A stretch of DNA of 64,000 nt, taken from contig CP018627.1 in NCBI GenBank assembly GCA_002021875.1, positions 9,486,001 to 9,550,000 on the forward strand, read 5' to 3'. The position numbers and the translations under genes are program-made. This document shows, piece after piece, positions 1-7,987 of the stretch (positions are counted from its first letter, which is position 1; each line of letters begins with the position of its first letter). This DNA comes from Streptomyces hygroscopicus (GTDB taxonomy: Bacteria; Actinomycetota; Actinomycetes; Streptomycetales; Streptomycetaceae). The notes below the pieces were generated by a model. That model did no database searches. It saw only the letters and a program-made list of their open reading frames with translations, and was not told the DNA's origin.

Positions 1-7
1 GCCGTCG

Positions 8-237
8 GTGAAGCGCCGACGGGCCCCTGAAGAACGCAGGGCCGCTATCGTCGAAGCCGCCCGTGTCACCTTCGCTGAGCTGGGCTTCGGCAGGACGACC
101 ATCCGAGAGGTCGCGCGCCGGGCGGGGGTGACGCATGGCCCGGTCATACGTCCGACGCATGGCCCTCAGTGGCGGCAGCGACCCCTTCGTGGCCCTGCTC
201 CGTGCCATGGCCGCGGAGGAGGAGACTGCCAAGCGAG
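8..237 (+). pseudogene. TetR-family regulator, broken by internal deletion
   Basis: The first 45 codons from GTG at 8 give a typical TetR N-terminus: helices followed by a TTIREVARRAGVTHG recognition region, as in a helix-turn-helix. The frame then turns into Arg/Pro-rich nonsense. The overlapping frame from about 135 carries the kind of sequence expected some 50 residues further on in a TetR protein (YVRRMALSGG, DPFVALLRAMAAEEE). I infer an out-of-frame internal deletion near 145-160, followed by loss of the C-terminal half. Real upstream sequence may lie before the window. The remnant should not make a working repressor. Confidence 0.7.
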
Positions 238-361
238 GTAAGGCGGCGCTCGCCCAGGACAGGTGTTCGCTGAAAGATCGTCGATCACGGTTGGGTCTGG
301 CTACGGTCCGCCTCATGCCAGTGGAGTTCTCAGCCAGCCCTCATGCCGGGGCTGGGCGGGC

Positions 362-841
362 CTACTTGCTTGACGGGGTTTGGTGGCCGTGGTCCTTGAC
401 CGATTGCTCGATTGCGTATGCGGTCTTGGTGAATGTCTCGATCTGCTCCGCCGTCAGGCCCTGTACGGAAAAGTTCTCCAGGGTCCGCCACATGTCCGCG
501 ATGGGCTCGCGCAGGGCGCGTCCGGCGTCGGTGAGGTGGACGACCATGACGCGCCGGTCGTGTCCGGCCGGTTCTCGGGTGAGGAGGCCGGCGTCCTGCA
601 TGCGGCGCAGTGACTTGGAGACGGTGGAGTGGTCGAGGCCGACGCTGTCCAGCAGTTCGGACTGACTCTGACCGTCGCGGTCGAAGAGCTGCATGAGCAG
701 CAGCTCCTGTCCCGGGTGCAGGTTCATGGCGCGGAGCATGGCGGCGGCATGGCCGCGGTGGGCGCGGGCGAGTTGGAATATGGCGTAGCTGAGACGGCCG
801 TCGCGCGCCGTGCTGGGGGGCCTGGAGGCGGGGTCGGTCAT
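362..841 (-). CDS. MarR-family transcriptional regulator
   Basis: A 159-residue protein, the usual MarR length. It has the winged helix-turn-helix (QSELLDSVGLDHSTVSKSLRRMQDAGLL) at about residues 58-86, followed by the beta-wing with the conserved D-R-R (GHDRRVMVVHLTDAGR). N- and C-terminal helices form the dimer interface in this family. It lies 228 bp downstream of a co-directional NAD(P)H-quinone-reductase-like gene, whose promoter carries a perfect 20-bp palindrome of the size MarR dimers bind. I infer that it represses that gene in response to a phenolic or oxidant ligand. The ligand cannot be read from sequence. Confidence 0.9.
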   Translation of the reverse strand: MTDPASRPPSTARDGRLSYAIFQLARAHRGHAAAMLRAMNLHPGQELLLMQLFDRDGQSQSELLDSVGLDHSTVSKSLRRMQDAGLLTREPAGHDRRVMVVHLTDAGRALREPIADMWRTLENFSVQGLTAEQIETFTKTAYAIEQSVKDHGHQTPSSK

Positions 842-1069
842 CGCTTCTCCTCAGGCGTCGTGGCGGGCGGGGTAGTCGGTCTACCCGGTTGCGCCGCCGC
901 TGTAGAAGGTGGCCGGGTCGGGCGTGTTCAGCGGTCCTCCGGAGCGTACCCGCTCGACCAGGTGCGGTCGGAACGCACGACGGGTGCGGACACGGGCTGA
1001 CCGGCTGGTTGCAGGCGGCCGTACGGGGCCGGTGCCGCAGGGGCGAGGGCCGGCTTCTGCGGGAGGAGG

Positions 1070-1984
1070 TCAGTCGACGGTGAGGACGAGCTTTCCGCGG
1101 GCGTGGCCGGCGTCGCTGGTCTGCTGGGCCTTGGCCGCGTCGGCGAGGGGGTAGGTCGCGCCGACCGTGACCACCAGCGCGCCGTCTGCGGCCCGCTGGG
1201 CGAGTTCGGCCACCCGGGCGGCCGAGCGCCGCGCCGGGCCCTCGGCGAAGACGACGCCAAGTTCGCGGGCCCGGAAGTCGGCGGTGGTGACGATCCGGTC
1301 GGTGCCGCCGCGCAAGGTGATGGAGTCCTCCAGCGCCCCCTTGCCCGCTGCGTCGAGCACGGCGTCTACGCCCTTCGGGGCGACCGCGCGGACCCGCTCG
1401 ACCAGGTCTTCTCCGTAGACCAGCGCGGTGGCGCCGAGCGAGGTGACGTACTCCTGGTTGGCCGGGCCGGCGGTGCCGATGACGCGGGCGCCGCGGGCGA
1501 CGGCGAGCTGGACGGCGACAGTGCCGAGCGCGCCGGACGCACCGTGGATCAACAGGGTTTCGCCGGCCTTGACGTCGAGCAGGTCCAGGACCCGGTCGGC
1601 ACCGTCACTCGCCACCGGCAGCGCGGCCGCGTGTGTCCAGTCCAGACCGGCCGGCTTGGGGGCGAGGACGGCCGCGTCGGCCAGTGCGTACTGGGCGTAG
1701 GCACCGGTGTCGGACCAGCCTAGCACCTCGTCGCCCACCTTCAGCCGGTCGACACCTTCGCCGAGGGCGTCGACGATCCCGGCGATCTCCCCGCCGGGGA
1801 CGGCGGGCAGCGTGGTGGGGAAGATCGCCTCCATGATCCCGGAGCGGATCTTTCCGTCCACCGGGTTGACGCCTATGGCACGGACACGGACACGGACCTG
1901 ACCGGGCCCGGGCTGGGGCACCTCGATCTCCGCCTCGTGCAGGACCTCGGTGCCGCCGAACGTGTCGAAAACGATGGCCTTCAT
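1070..1984 (-). CDS. Zinc-independent NADP-dependent oxidoreductase (MDR/quinone reductase type)
   Basis: A 304-residue medium-chain dehydrogenase/reductase. It has an N-terminal GroES-like fold (MKAIVFDTFGGTEVL, NPVDGKIRSG, PAVPGGEIAGIV) and a Rossmann domain with the nucleotide motif GASGALGTVAVQLA at about residues 148-161. No structural zinc cysteines are present, which fits the quinone oxidoreductase branch. Such enzymes reduce quinones or enones with NADPH in the cytosol. ATG at 1984 is preceded by AAGGAGA. Transcription would start upstream, at a region with a MarR-type palindrome (2025-2044), and a MarR gene follows. A second enzyme of this class lies at 9532-10452. Confidence 0.9.
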   Translation of the reverse strand: MKAIVFDTFGGTEVLHEAEIEVPQPGPGQVRVRVRAIGVNPVDGKIRSGIMEAIFPTTLPAVPGGEIAGIVDALGEGVDRLKVGDEVLGWSDTGAYAQYALADAAVLAPKPAGLDWTHAAALPVASDGADRVLDLLDVKAGETLLIHGASGALGTVAVQLAVARGARVIGTAGPANQEYVTSLGATALVYGEDLVERVRAVAPKGVDAVLDAAGKGALEDSITLRGGTDRIVTTADFRARELGVVFAEGPARRSAARVAELAQRAADGALVVTVGATYPLADAAKAQQTSDAGHARGKLVLTVD

Positions 1985-2022
1985 GTCTGTCGTCTCCTTC
2001 GGTGGGTTGAGCTGGTGGCACT

Positions 2023-2072
2023 GATTATGTGGCTAGCCACATAAAACGTAGCACCGATTATGTGGCTAGCCA
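2023..2072. promoter_or_regulatory. Palindromic operator plus a second partial copy, probable MarR sites
   Basis: TTATGTGGCTAGCCACATAA at 2025-2044 is a perfect 20-bp palindrome. A direct copy of its first part, GATTATGTGGCTAGCCA, recurs at 2056-2072, 33 bp (about three helical turns) away. The pair sits 40-90 bp upstream of the oxidoreductase ATG (1984, minus strand), where a repressor would block the promoter. Size and symmetry suit a MarR dimer, and the nearest candidate is the MarR gene at 362-841. Confidence 0.75.
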
Positions 2073-2270
2073 AGTATCTGGATGGGCGCGTGCCCGATGT
2101 GGATTTGCGGAGCCTCGGGCCGCCTGCCCGAGATGGCCTCTCGGGTAACGAGGGCGACTTCGGTGGAGAGATTCCGGATCTGCTGGTCCTACTCGCCTTC
2201 GGGTCGGGTGGCCATGCTGGTTCCGTACGTGAGTCGGTCAGCCGGCCGAGGACCCGCGGCGTCCTCGGGT

Positions 2271-2693
2271 TCAGCGCGGCGGGCCGAGGATGACGCCGCC
2301 GTAGAGTTCGGATGCTTCCGCCAGGAGGGACTTGGGGATCTCGAAGCCGTCGGGGCGTGGGGTGGTGAGGTCGTGTCCGGCGTGGCGGAACATGCCCTCG
2401 ATGCCGCCGGGTGTGGCGATCATCAGGAGGTCGGCGCGGTCGGAGGTGATGCGGTAGGCGTGCGGGACGTTGCGGGGCAGGTACACGATCCCGCCCTCGC
2501 GCAGTTCGTGCTCCTCCTCCCCGGACCACACCAGGGCCGTGCCCTTGATCAGCATGAACACCTCGTCCTCGCGGGTGTGCAGGTGGAACGGGGGCGCTTC
2601 GCCCCGGGTGACGTCGAAGCGGCCCACGGTCAGCTTGCCCTCGGTGGCTTCCTTGTCGAGCAGATGTATGAGCCGACCGGCAGCCGATGTGGC
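2271..2693 (-). pseudogene. Cupin-domain protein, 5'-truncated
   Basis: The frame encodes a single-domain cupin with both metal-binding motifs: PPFHLHTREDEVFMLIKG (HxH plus E) and PRNVPHAYR (H). The homologous sequence continues upstream of any good start codon as AAGRLIHLLDKEATEGKLTV, then meets an in-frame TAG at 2694-2696, which is also the stop of the next gene. So the original start and roughly 15-30 residues were lost when the XRE gene was placed here. A GTG at 2627 could give a 118-residue product that keeps the barrel. Whether it is expressed is uncertain. Confidence 0.65.
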
Positions 2694-3518
2694 CTAAGCG
2701 CCTACGGCTGCCAGGAGTTGGAGTTTTTCGTAGTTCGTTGAGCCGGGTACGGCGGAGAAGACCAGCAGCTCCTGGGCCTGGTCGGGGTCCACCAGTCGCT
2801 GGCAGTACAACTCCAGCTCGCCCAGCTCACGATGCCGGTAGCGTTTGAGGTCCTGATGGTGGGTGACGTCGACCTCGTGCAACGGCCAGAGGTCCGCGAA
2901 CTCGGGGCTGACCTCCAGCAGTGCCGCGACGATCTCGCCGGCCCTGCCCGTACGGTCCGCTGTGTACGCCGCCCGGAGCTCCACGGTGAAGACCCTGCCC
3001 CGCAGGGCGTGGTCCTCGACGGGATAGAGGTCGCGTTGCGCCGGGTCGGTGAACCAGCGGTAGACCAGGTAGCGGGACAGTCCGCTGAACCGGGTGTAGT
3101 CGCCCAGCAGGGCGATCGCCGGACGGGTCTGCAGCAGCGTCTCGTTGAACCGGGACATCACCAACGCGGGCGTGTCCGAAAGCCGCTCGACGATGCGCAT
3201 CATGGTGGGGCTGACGTGATCCTCACGCAGGACCCGCCGCGGCGCAGAGTGCCCGCCGAGGTCGAAGAGGTAGTCCCGCTCACTCAGGCTGAGGTGCAGC
3301 CCTCGGGCGAGCGCGGCGAGCACATGCTCGGACGGCATCGCACCACGCTGCTGCTCGATCCGGCTGTAGTGATCAACCGACACACCAGCCAGCGCGGCCA
3401 CCTCCTCACGCCGCAGCCCACCGGTACGACGCCGAGAGCCGCGGGGAAGCCCTACGTCCTCCGGTTGCAACGCCTCCCGGCGTGCCCGGAGAAATTCGGC
3501 CAACAACGCCCGGTCCAT
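2694..3518 (-). CDS. XRE-family regulator with MmyB-type ligand-binding domain, copy 1
   Basis: A 274-residue protein. An XRE helix-turn-helix occupies about residues 1-80 (TGGLRREEVAALAGVSVDHYSRIEQQRG) and an MmyB-like ligand-binding domain about 100-265 (VMSRFNETLLQTRPAIALLGDY). The start at 3518 is set by exact alignment with the neighbouring copy; the frame is open further up but unrelated. It differs from copy 2 at roughly 18 residues, clustered at both ends, while 3016-3370 is identical at nucleotide level. A perfect 10+1+10 palindrome lies about 70 bp upstream and may be its own operator. Family members often control an adjacent reductase; here the neighbours are the truncated cupin and copy 2. 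Confidence 0.9.
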   Translation of the reverse strand: MDRALLAEFLRARREALQPEDVGLPRGSRRRTGGLRREEVAALAGVSVDHYSRIEQQRGAMPSEHVLAALARGLHLSLSERDYLFDLGGHSAPRRVLREDHVSPTMMRIVERLSDTPALVMSRFNETLLQTRPAIALLGDYTRFSGLSRYLVYRWFTDPAQRDLYPVEDHALRGRVFTVELRAAYTADRTGRAGEIVAALLEVSPEFADLWPLHEVDVTHHQDLKRYRHRELGELELYCQRLVDPDQAQELLVFSAVPGSTNYEKLQLLAAVGA

Positions 3519-3586
3519 CTCCACCTCCCGTGTTCGACTGATCAAGCATCGCGTGAACCAGAACCCCGGATGAAGGCCGTACTTAT

Positions 3587-3607
3587 CCACGGACAAGTTG
3601 TCCGTGG
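3587..3607. promoter_or_regulatory. Perfect palindrome upstream of XRE copy 1
   Basis: Arms CCACGGACAA and TTGTCCGTGG are separated by one base, giving a 21-bp near-continuous palindrome 69-89 bp upstream of the copy 1 start (3518, minus strand). It is not present upstream of copy 2. It is a probable dimer-binding operator; the binding protein is not known from sequence. Confidence 0.65.
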
Positions 3608-3812
3608 CAAACCACGCGATGGGGAGGGATCAGCCGCTTGTCGTCACACAACGCCGGATATTCGTTGCGCGTCACCGAAGGGTGGCAAGTCCGCGAAGTG
3701 CCCATGAAATGCCTCGATCGGCTCGCGGGAGCCGGACTTTGACGACACACATCAAGACCCATGGGCACCAGGACACTCGATCGCACCTGATCCCATGACT
3801 GTGATTGCAGTA

Positions 3813-4637
3813 CTAAGCGTCTACGGCGGACAGGAGTTGGAGCTTCTCGTAGCTCGGTGAGCCGGGCGTGGCGGAGAAGACCAGCAGTTCCTGGGCCTGG
3901 TCGGGGTCCACCAGTCGCTGGCAGTACAACTCCAGCTCGCCCAGCTCACGATGCCGGTAGCGCTTGAGGTCGAGATGGTGGGTGACGTCCACCTCGTGCA
4001 ACCGCCAGACCTCGGCGAATTCCGGGCTGACCTCAAGCAGCGCTGCCACGATCTCGCCGGCCCTCCCCTGAGGGTCCGCTGTGTACGCCGCCCGGAGCTC
4101 CACGGTGAAGACCCTGCCCCGCAGGGCGTGGTCTTCGACGGGATAGAGGTCGCGTTGCGCCGGGTCGGTGAACCAGCGGTAGACCAGGTAGCGGGACAGT
4201 CCGCTGAACCGGGTGTAGTCGCCCAGCAGGGCGATCGCCGGACGGGTCTGCAGCAGCGTCTCGTTGAACCGGGACATCACCAACGCGGGCGTGTCCGAAA
4301 GCCGCTCGACGATGCGCATCATGGTGGGGCTGACGTGATCCTCACGCAGGACCCGCCGCGGCGCAGAGTGCCCGCCGAGGTCGAAGAGGTAGTCCCGCTC
4401 ACTCAGGCTGAGGTGCAGCCCTCGGGCGAGCGCGGCGAGCACATGCTCGGACGGCATCGCACCACGCTGCTGCTCGATCCGGCTGTAGTAATCGACCGAC
4501 ACACCAGCCAGCGCGGCCACCTCCTCACGCCGCAGCCCACCGGTACGACGCCGAGAGCCGCGGGGAAGCCCTACGTCCTCCGGTTGCAGCACCTCCCGGC
4601 GTGCCCGGAGAAAGTCGGCCAGCAGTGCCCGATCCAT
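3813..4637 (-). CDS. XRE-family regulator with MmyB-type ligand-binding domain, copy 2
   Basis: A 274-residue paralogue of the gene at 2694-3518 with the same two-domain layout. ATG at 4637 is directly followed by DRALLADFLRARRE, the conserved start of this family. The recognition helix differs by one residue (SVDYYSRIEQQRG against SVDHYSRIEQQRG), so both copies probably read similar operators. The C-terminal third is the most diverged part (AEVWRLHEVDVTHHLDLKRY). No palindrome like that of copy 1 is found upstream. The target is unknown. Confidence 0.9.
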   Translation of the reverse strand: MDRALLADFLRARREVLQPEDVGLPRGSRRRTGGLRREEVAALAGVSVDYYSRIEQQRGAMPSEHVLAALARGLHLSLSERDYLFDLGGHSAPRRVLREDHVSPTMMRIVERLSDTPALVMSRFNETLLQTRPAIALLGDYTRFSGLSRYLVYRWFTDPAQRDLYPVEDHALRGRVFTVELRAAYTADPQGRAGEIVAALLEVSPEFAEVWRLHEVDVTHHLDLKRYRHRELGELELYCQRLVDPDQAQELLVFSATPGSPSYEKLQLLSAVDA

Positions 4638-4689
4638 CTCAGCCTCCGCATGCCGAAGAACGTCCGGTCGGCGAGCTCGATCCTATCGG

Positions 4690-4824
4690 AGCGCAGTCAC
4701 CTTGAGGCTGCGCCTGCCCAGCACACGGAAGGATGTCGCGGATGACCTGCGAGGGCAGGCCCGCGCTGAGGAGGTCCCGGATGAAAGCGACTGGCGAGCT
4801 GGCTTCCCGTCGCAAACCGACCGG
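4690..4824 (-). pseudogene. MerR-family regulator fragment
   Basis: Minus-strand translation contains FIRDLLSAGLPSQVIRDILPC, a close match to the segment between the helix-turn-helix and the dimerisation helix of MerR regulators (typically VRDLLDAGLPTRVI..ILPC). An in-frame stop lies just upstream, and the DNA-binding half is missing. It is therefore an isolated decayed fragment. Elsewhere in 4638-5161, a plus-strand stretch ending at 4925 (LAQEWVGYRHLTRNTDWYADIR then stop) also looks like decayed coding sequence, but I cannot name it. Confidence 0.55.
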
Positions 4825-5161
4825 ACACCGTCAGCCTTCTCACGGGGGGCAAACGGCTCGCTCAGGAGTGGGTGGGCTATCGCCACCTGACTCGAAACAC
4901 GGACTGGTACGCGGACATCCGCTGATGCGAACGGGAAGGATTCTCTCAACCTTGTGATCCCGTTGACCAATCTGGCGGAGTGGCGGCCGGTTGATGTGAT
5001 GGTGGGTGACCTGGACTCGGGCGCCGGCTTCCCGTAGTCGGTGACCGACGGCGTCGGCGATGGCGGGTGCGCTTTTCCGGACTAGCCGATTCCTCATGCG
5101 ATTTTGGCGCGCATGGGTGATCATCTGCATACCTGAAGTTCGAACACGGAGGTATATGTTC

Positions 5162-5761
5162 ATGAGACCGACGCGTGCCGTTCTGCTCGTTGCGGCCACC
5201 GCCCTGGCCCCAGCCCTCCTCTTCACCGCCCCGGCGGTTGCCAGCGGTTCGGCGGCCCCGGCCGGCACCACCGTGACGACCGTGTCCGACACACCGGTGG
5301 ACGAGATGTCGGAGGACGAGCTGCGTGCAGCGATCGCCGCCATCCTGGCGGACGAGGGCAGCGGCCGGGGGGTCGCCCGAGAGGCCAAGGAAGCCCTTAA
5401 TGGCACCGTGGATGACATGCGCACCTTCTTGAAGACCGGCTATCGGCTGGCTCAGGCCGAGGACGACCGGGTCGCCATCGCCCGCATCCTTTACGTAGCA
5501 ACGCAGAACAATGACAAGCGAGTCATCGAGGAGGCCAACAAGCTCTTCGACAACAACTCCCCGGAGGAGATGCGTGCCTGGCTGGAGACCGGCTACCGGC
5601 TGGCCCAAGCCGAGGACGACGCCGTCTACATAGCTCGCATGCTCGCGGCTCCGAACATCAGTGATGCCCTGCGTGCCGCAGCCAACGCCGCCCTCGACGA
5701 CGGCTCCCCGGAAACCCTGCGCTACTTCCGTGAGGTGGGGCAGTACGAGGTGGCCGGTTAG
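5162..5761 (+). CDS. Secreted ALF-repeat protein
   Basis: A 199-residue exported protein. A Sec signal peptide (MRPTRAVLLVAATALAPALLF...AVAS) is followed by three degenerate ALF-type repeats, each with a motif like D.R.FL..GY..AQAEDD (about residues 75-95, 125-140 and 170-190). ALF repeats are short helical repeats of unknown function found mainly in secreted Streptomyces proteins. ATG at 5162 was chosen because GGAGG at 5148-5152 stands 9 bases before it; ATG at 5156 would be only 3 bases away. It is monocistronic and its role is unknown. Confidence 0.8.
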   Translation: MRPTRAVLLVAATALAPALLFTAPAVASGSAAPAGTTVTTVSDTPVDEMSEDELRAAIAAILADEGSGRGVAREAKEALNGTVDDMRTFLKTGYRLAQAEDDRVAIARILYVATQNNDKRVIEEANKLFDNNSPEEMRAWLETGYRLAQAEDDAVYIARMLAAPNISDALRAAANAALDDGSPETLRYFREVGQYEVAG

Positions 5762-5940
5762 GCGAAGCGGGGAATACGCCCTGCCCGACGTGTACGGCGG
5801 CAATCCGGTCAACGAACTCGGTGGCTGCATACCAGCAGTTCACCAGGGGCTGGACCGGACGGCCGTTGGCGGCGGTGAGCGACGCGGTGAGTTCGTGACG
5901 GGTCAGGCGGCCGCCGTGGGTGTGACTGAGTGCTCAATTG
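5762..5940 (-). pseudogene. Unidentified decayed coding fragment
   Basis: The minus strand reads GGRLTRHELTASLTAANG, then RPVQPLVNCWYAATEFVDRI. This has the composition of a real protein but no start codon. It runs into the antisense of the ALF gene. I do not recognise the family. The rest of 5762-6011 shows nothing else. Confidence 0.3.
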
Positions 5941-6011
5941 GTCGGTGAGTGAATTGGCTGGGCAGTGCTGCGCCCGTCTCAGCGCGGCGGCTCTCTCGGA
6001 GCAGGGGCGGG

Positions 6012-6665
6012 TCAGTCCGGAGTGACGCCGGTGAGGACAGCGAGAACGGCGAGACGGATGCGGTTGTCTCGGCCGGTTTTCGCCATCAGGTTCGCCACGT
6101 GCGTCTTCACCGTGGTGACCCCGAGATGCAGCCGGTCGGCGATCTCCTTGTTGGACAGGCCCACGCCGAGCAGGCCGAGTACCTCCCGCTCGCGCGGGGT
6201 GATGGCCGGTACCGGGAGGTCCATAGGGGTGTCGGAGGGGGAACGGGCGTGGAGGGCCTGGGCGACGAGGCGGTCAAGGATGTTCCGGCTGAAGGGGGCC
6301 TCTCCGTTGGCGGCCCGGCGTACGGCGTCCAGGAGTTCGGTCGGTGGGGTGTCCTTGACGAGGAAACCGCAGGCTCCAGCCGCGAGCATCGGATACAGAT
6401 GGTCGTCGTCGTCGAACGTGGTGAGGGCGACGACCCGGGTGGCAGGGCGCGCCGCCAGGATGCGGCGGGTGGCCGTGATGCCGTCCATGCCGGGCATTCT
6501 CAGGTCCATGAGGACGACGTCGGGAGTGAGGCGTTCAGCCAGTCGTACCGCCTCCGCTCCGTTGTCCGCCTCGCCCTGGATCTCGATGTCCTGAGCCTGC
6601 TCGAAGAGCATGCGCAGCCCCATGCGGACGAGCTGCTGGTCGTCCACGACGAGGGCGCGGATCAC
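6012..6665 (-). CDS. NarL/LuxR-type two-component response regulator
   Basis: A 217-residue response regulator. A receiver domain occupies about residues 2-118, with acidic pair D8-D9, phospho-acceptor D54 in VVLMDLRMPGMDG and the later K. A GerE/LuxR helix-turn-helix follows at about 148-205 (LTPREREVLGLLGVGLSNKEIADRLHL as the family block). ATG at 6665 overlaps the stop of the kinase gene (ATGA), so the pair is translationally coupled. Targets cannot be read from sequence; the divergent Tat-exported SDR at 7988 is a candidate by position only. Confidence 0.95.
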   Translation of the reverse strand: MIRALVVDDQQLVRMGLRMLFEQAQDIEIQGEADNGAEAVRLAERLTPDVVLMDLRMPGMDGITATRRILAARPATRVVALTTFDDDDHLYPMLAAGACGFLVKDTPPTELLDAVRRAANGEAPFSRNILDRLVAQALHARSPSDTPMDLPVPAITPREREVLGLLGVGLSNKEIADRLHLGVTTVKTHVANLMAKTGRDNRIRLAVLAVLTGVTPD

Positions 6666-7855
6666 AGCTGGGGCTCCATCTCAGGCGTGAAGGCGGGCAG
6701 TTCGGCCGTGAGCCGCCAGCCCCGAGCCGCGGGGCCCGCATCCAGCCGGCCGCCGAGCAGGTCCACGCGTTCGCGCATGCCGGTCAGGCCGTGTCCGGAT
6801 GGGCCCGGGGCCGGTGGCCGGGTTCTTCCGGCCCCGTCGTCGTGGATCGTCACGTGTACGGCGTCATCGGCCACCCGCACGGCCAGCTCGGCGTGTGCGC
6901 CCGGCCCGCCGTGCTTGGCCGCGTTGGCCAAGCCCTCCTGGGCCAGGCGGAGGACCGCGAGGCCACGTACCGCGTCGAGCCGTGCGACACGGGGATCCAC
7001 GGAAGCGGTTACGGACAGGCCGGTCTGGCGGCTGTGTTCCACCACCGAATCCAATGCCGCCGGCAGTGCCCCGGGCGAGACCAGGGAACCGGTGTCGGGA
7101 CCGGTACGGTCCGGGGCGCGCAGTACAGCCACCAGGCGCCGCAGATCGGTCAGTGCCGCGCCGGCACTGGAGTGCAGGTCGTCGAGGACTTCGGTGATCC
7201 GCGGGTCGGTGGTGCTGGTGGCGGCGATGACATGCCGGGCGACACCAACGCGCAGCACCATGGAGGAGACGTGGTGGGCCACGAGGTCATGCAACTCGCG
7301 CGCGATGGTGGTGCGCTCCGCCGCGCGGGCGGCCAGCAGCTGTTGTTCGGCGCGGAGTTCCTGCTGCTCCGCGTGCTGATGGGCGTGCACTGCGGCGTCG
7401 CGGGTCACGCGTACGTACGCGCCCAGGAGCAGTGGCAGGCCTGCGACGATGCCCATCTTGTAGAGCACCGGAAGAAGTTCGCCGGGCAGGTCCTCAAGAC
7501 GGTTCACGGCGACGGCAAGCGCCAGTGCCGTCGTCCCGGCGGCCAGGCGGCGCCCGGGCTGCCGAACCGCCAGCTCGAAGAGAGTCACGGCGGCCAGCAC
7601 CTTCAACGAAGAAACGGTGCTCGCGCCCAGCGCGTGTGCGACAACGAGCAGGACCGACTGCGCCAGGAGCGCGCCGAATGCCCACTTACCCGCGGCCAGG
7701 CACAGCACGAGCCCGGCTGCGGCAAGGCCCCAGTCCTGTGCTGCGGACGGCCGCTGCAGCAGCAGGAAATCGCCGATCAGTATGCCGGCAAGCGCGATGA
7801 CCCTTATGACGGCGAATTTCCTGTCGAACGCAAGCTCGATCCAAGATCGGTTCAC
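6662..7855 (-). CDS. NarL-type sensor histidine kinase (HisKA_3)
   Basis: About 397 residues. The N-terminal part holds four to six hydrophobic membrane segments without a large extracellular loop. A coiled coil follows (HAHQHAEQQELRAEQQLLAARAAER), then the HisKA_3 box with phospho-His in TIARELHDLVAHHVSSM, and a C-terminal HATPase_c domain (N box LANAAKHGG, G boxes DDGAGR and GHGLTGMRERV). GTG at 7855 was chosen because it opens the membrane domain; ATG at 7900 is possible, but its AGGAGG is some 15 bases away. It phosphorylates the regulator encoded immediately downstream. The stimulus is unknown, possibly envelope stress given the short sensor. Confidence 0.88.
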   Translation of the reverse strand: MNRSWIELAFDRKFAVIRVIALAGILIGDFLLLQRPSAAQDWGLAAAGLVLCLAAGKWAFGALLAQSVLLVVAHALGASTVSSLKVLAAVTLFELAVRQPGRRLAAGTTALALAVAVNRLEDLPGELLPVLYKMGIVAGLPLLLGAYVRVTRDAAVHAHQHAEQQELRAEQQLLAARAAERTTIARELHDLVAHHVSSMVLRVGVARHVIAATSTTDPRITEVLDDLHSSAGAALTDLRRLVAVLRAPDRTGPDTGSLVSPGALPAALDSVVEHSRQTGLSVTASVDPRVARLDAVRGLAVLRLAQEGLANAAKHGGPGAHAELAVRVADDAVHVTIHDDGAGRTRPPAPGPSGHGLTGMRERVDLLGGRLDAGPAARGWRLTAELPAFTPEMEPQL

Positions 7856-7987
7856 GTGGCCCACGATAGGCGGACGCCCGTGCTCCTGGGGTCCTGCCAT
7901 GGGAGGAGGGCAACTCCTCCTACCGGCCGCGAGGTCCGGCCCGAGGACGGAACCGTGTGCCCGGGACGGGCTGCCAGTGTGCTCGTC

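Larger units (their letters stand above)
2694..4637 (-). repeat. Tandem gene duplication of an XRE regulator, 1119-bp period
   Basis: The coding regions 2694-3518 and 3813-4637 align without any gap at an offset of 1119. Homology stops at the start codon on one side and about at the stop codon on the other, so only the gene itself is duplicated. Positions 3016-3370 match 4135-4489 over 355 bp without a difference, whereas the flanks carry many. This mosaic pattern suggests recent gene conversion between older paralogues. Confidence 0.9.
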
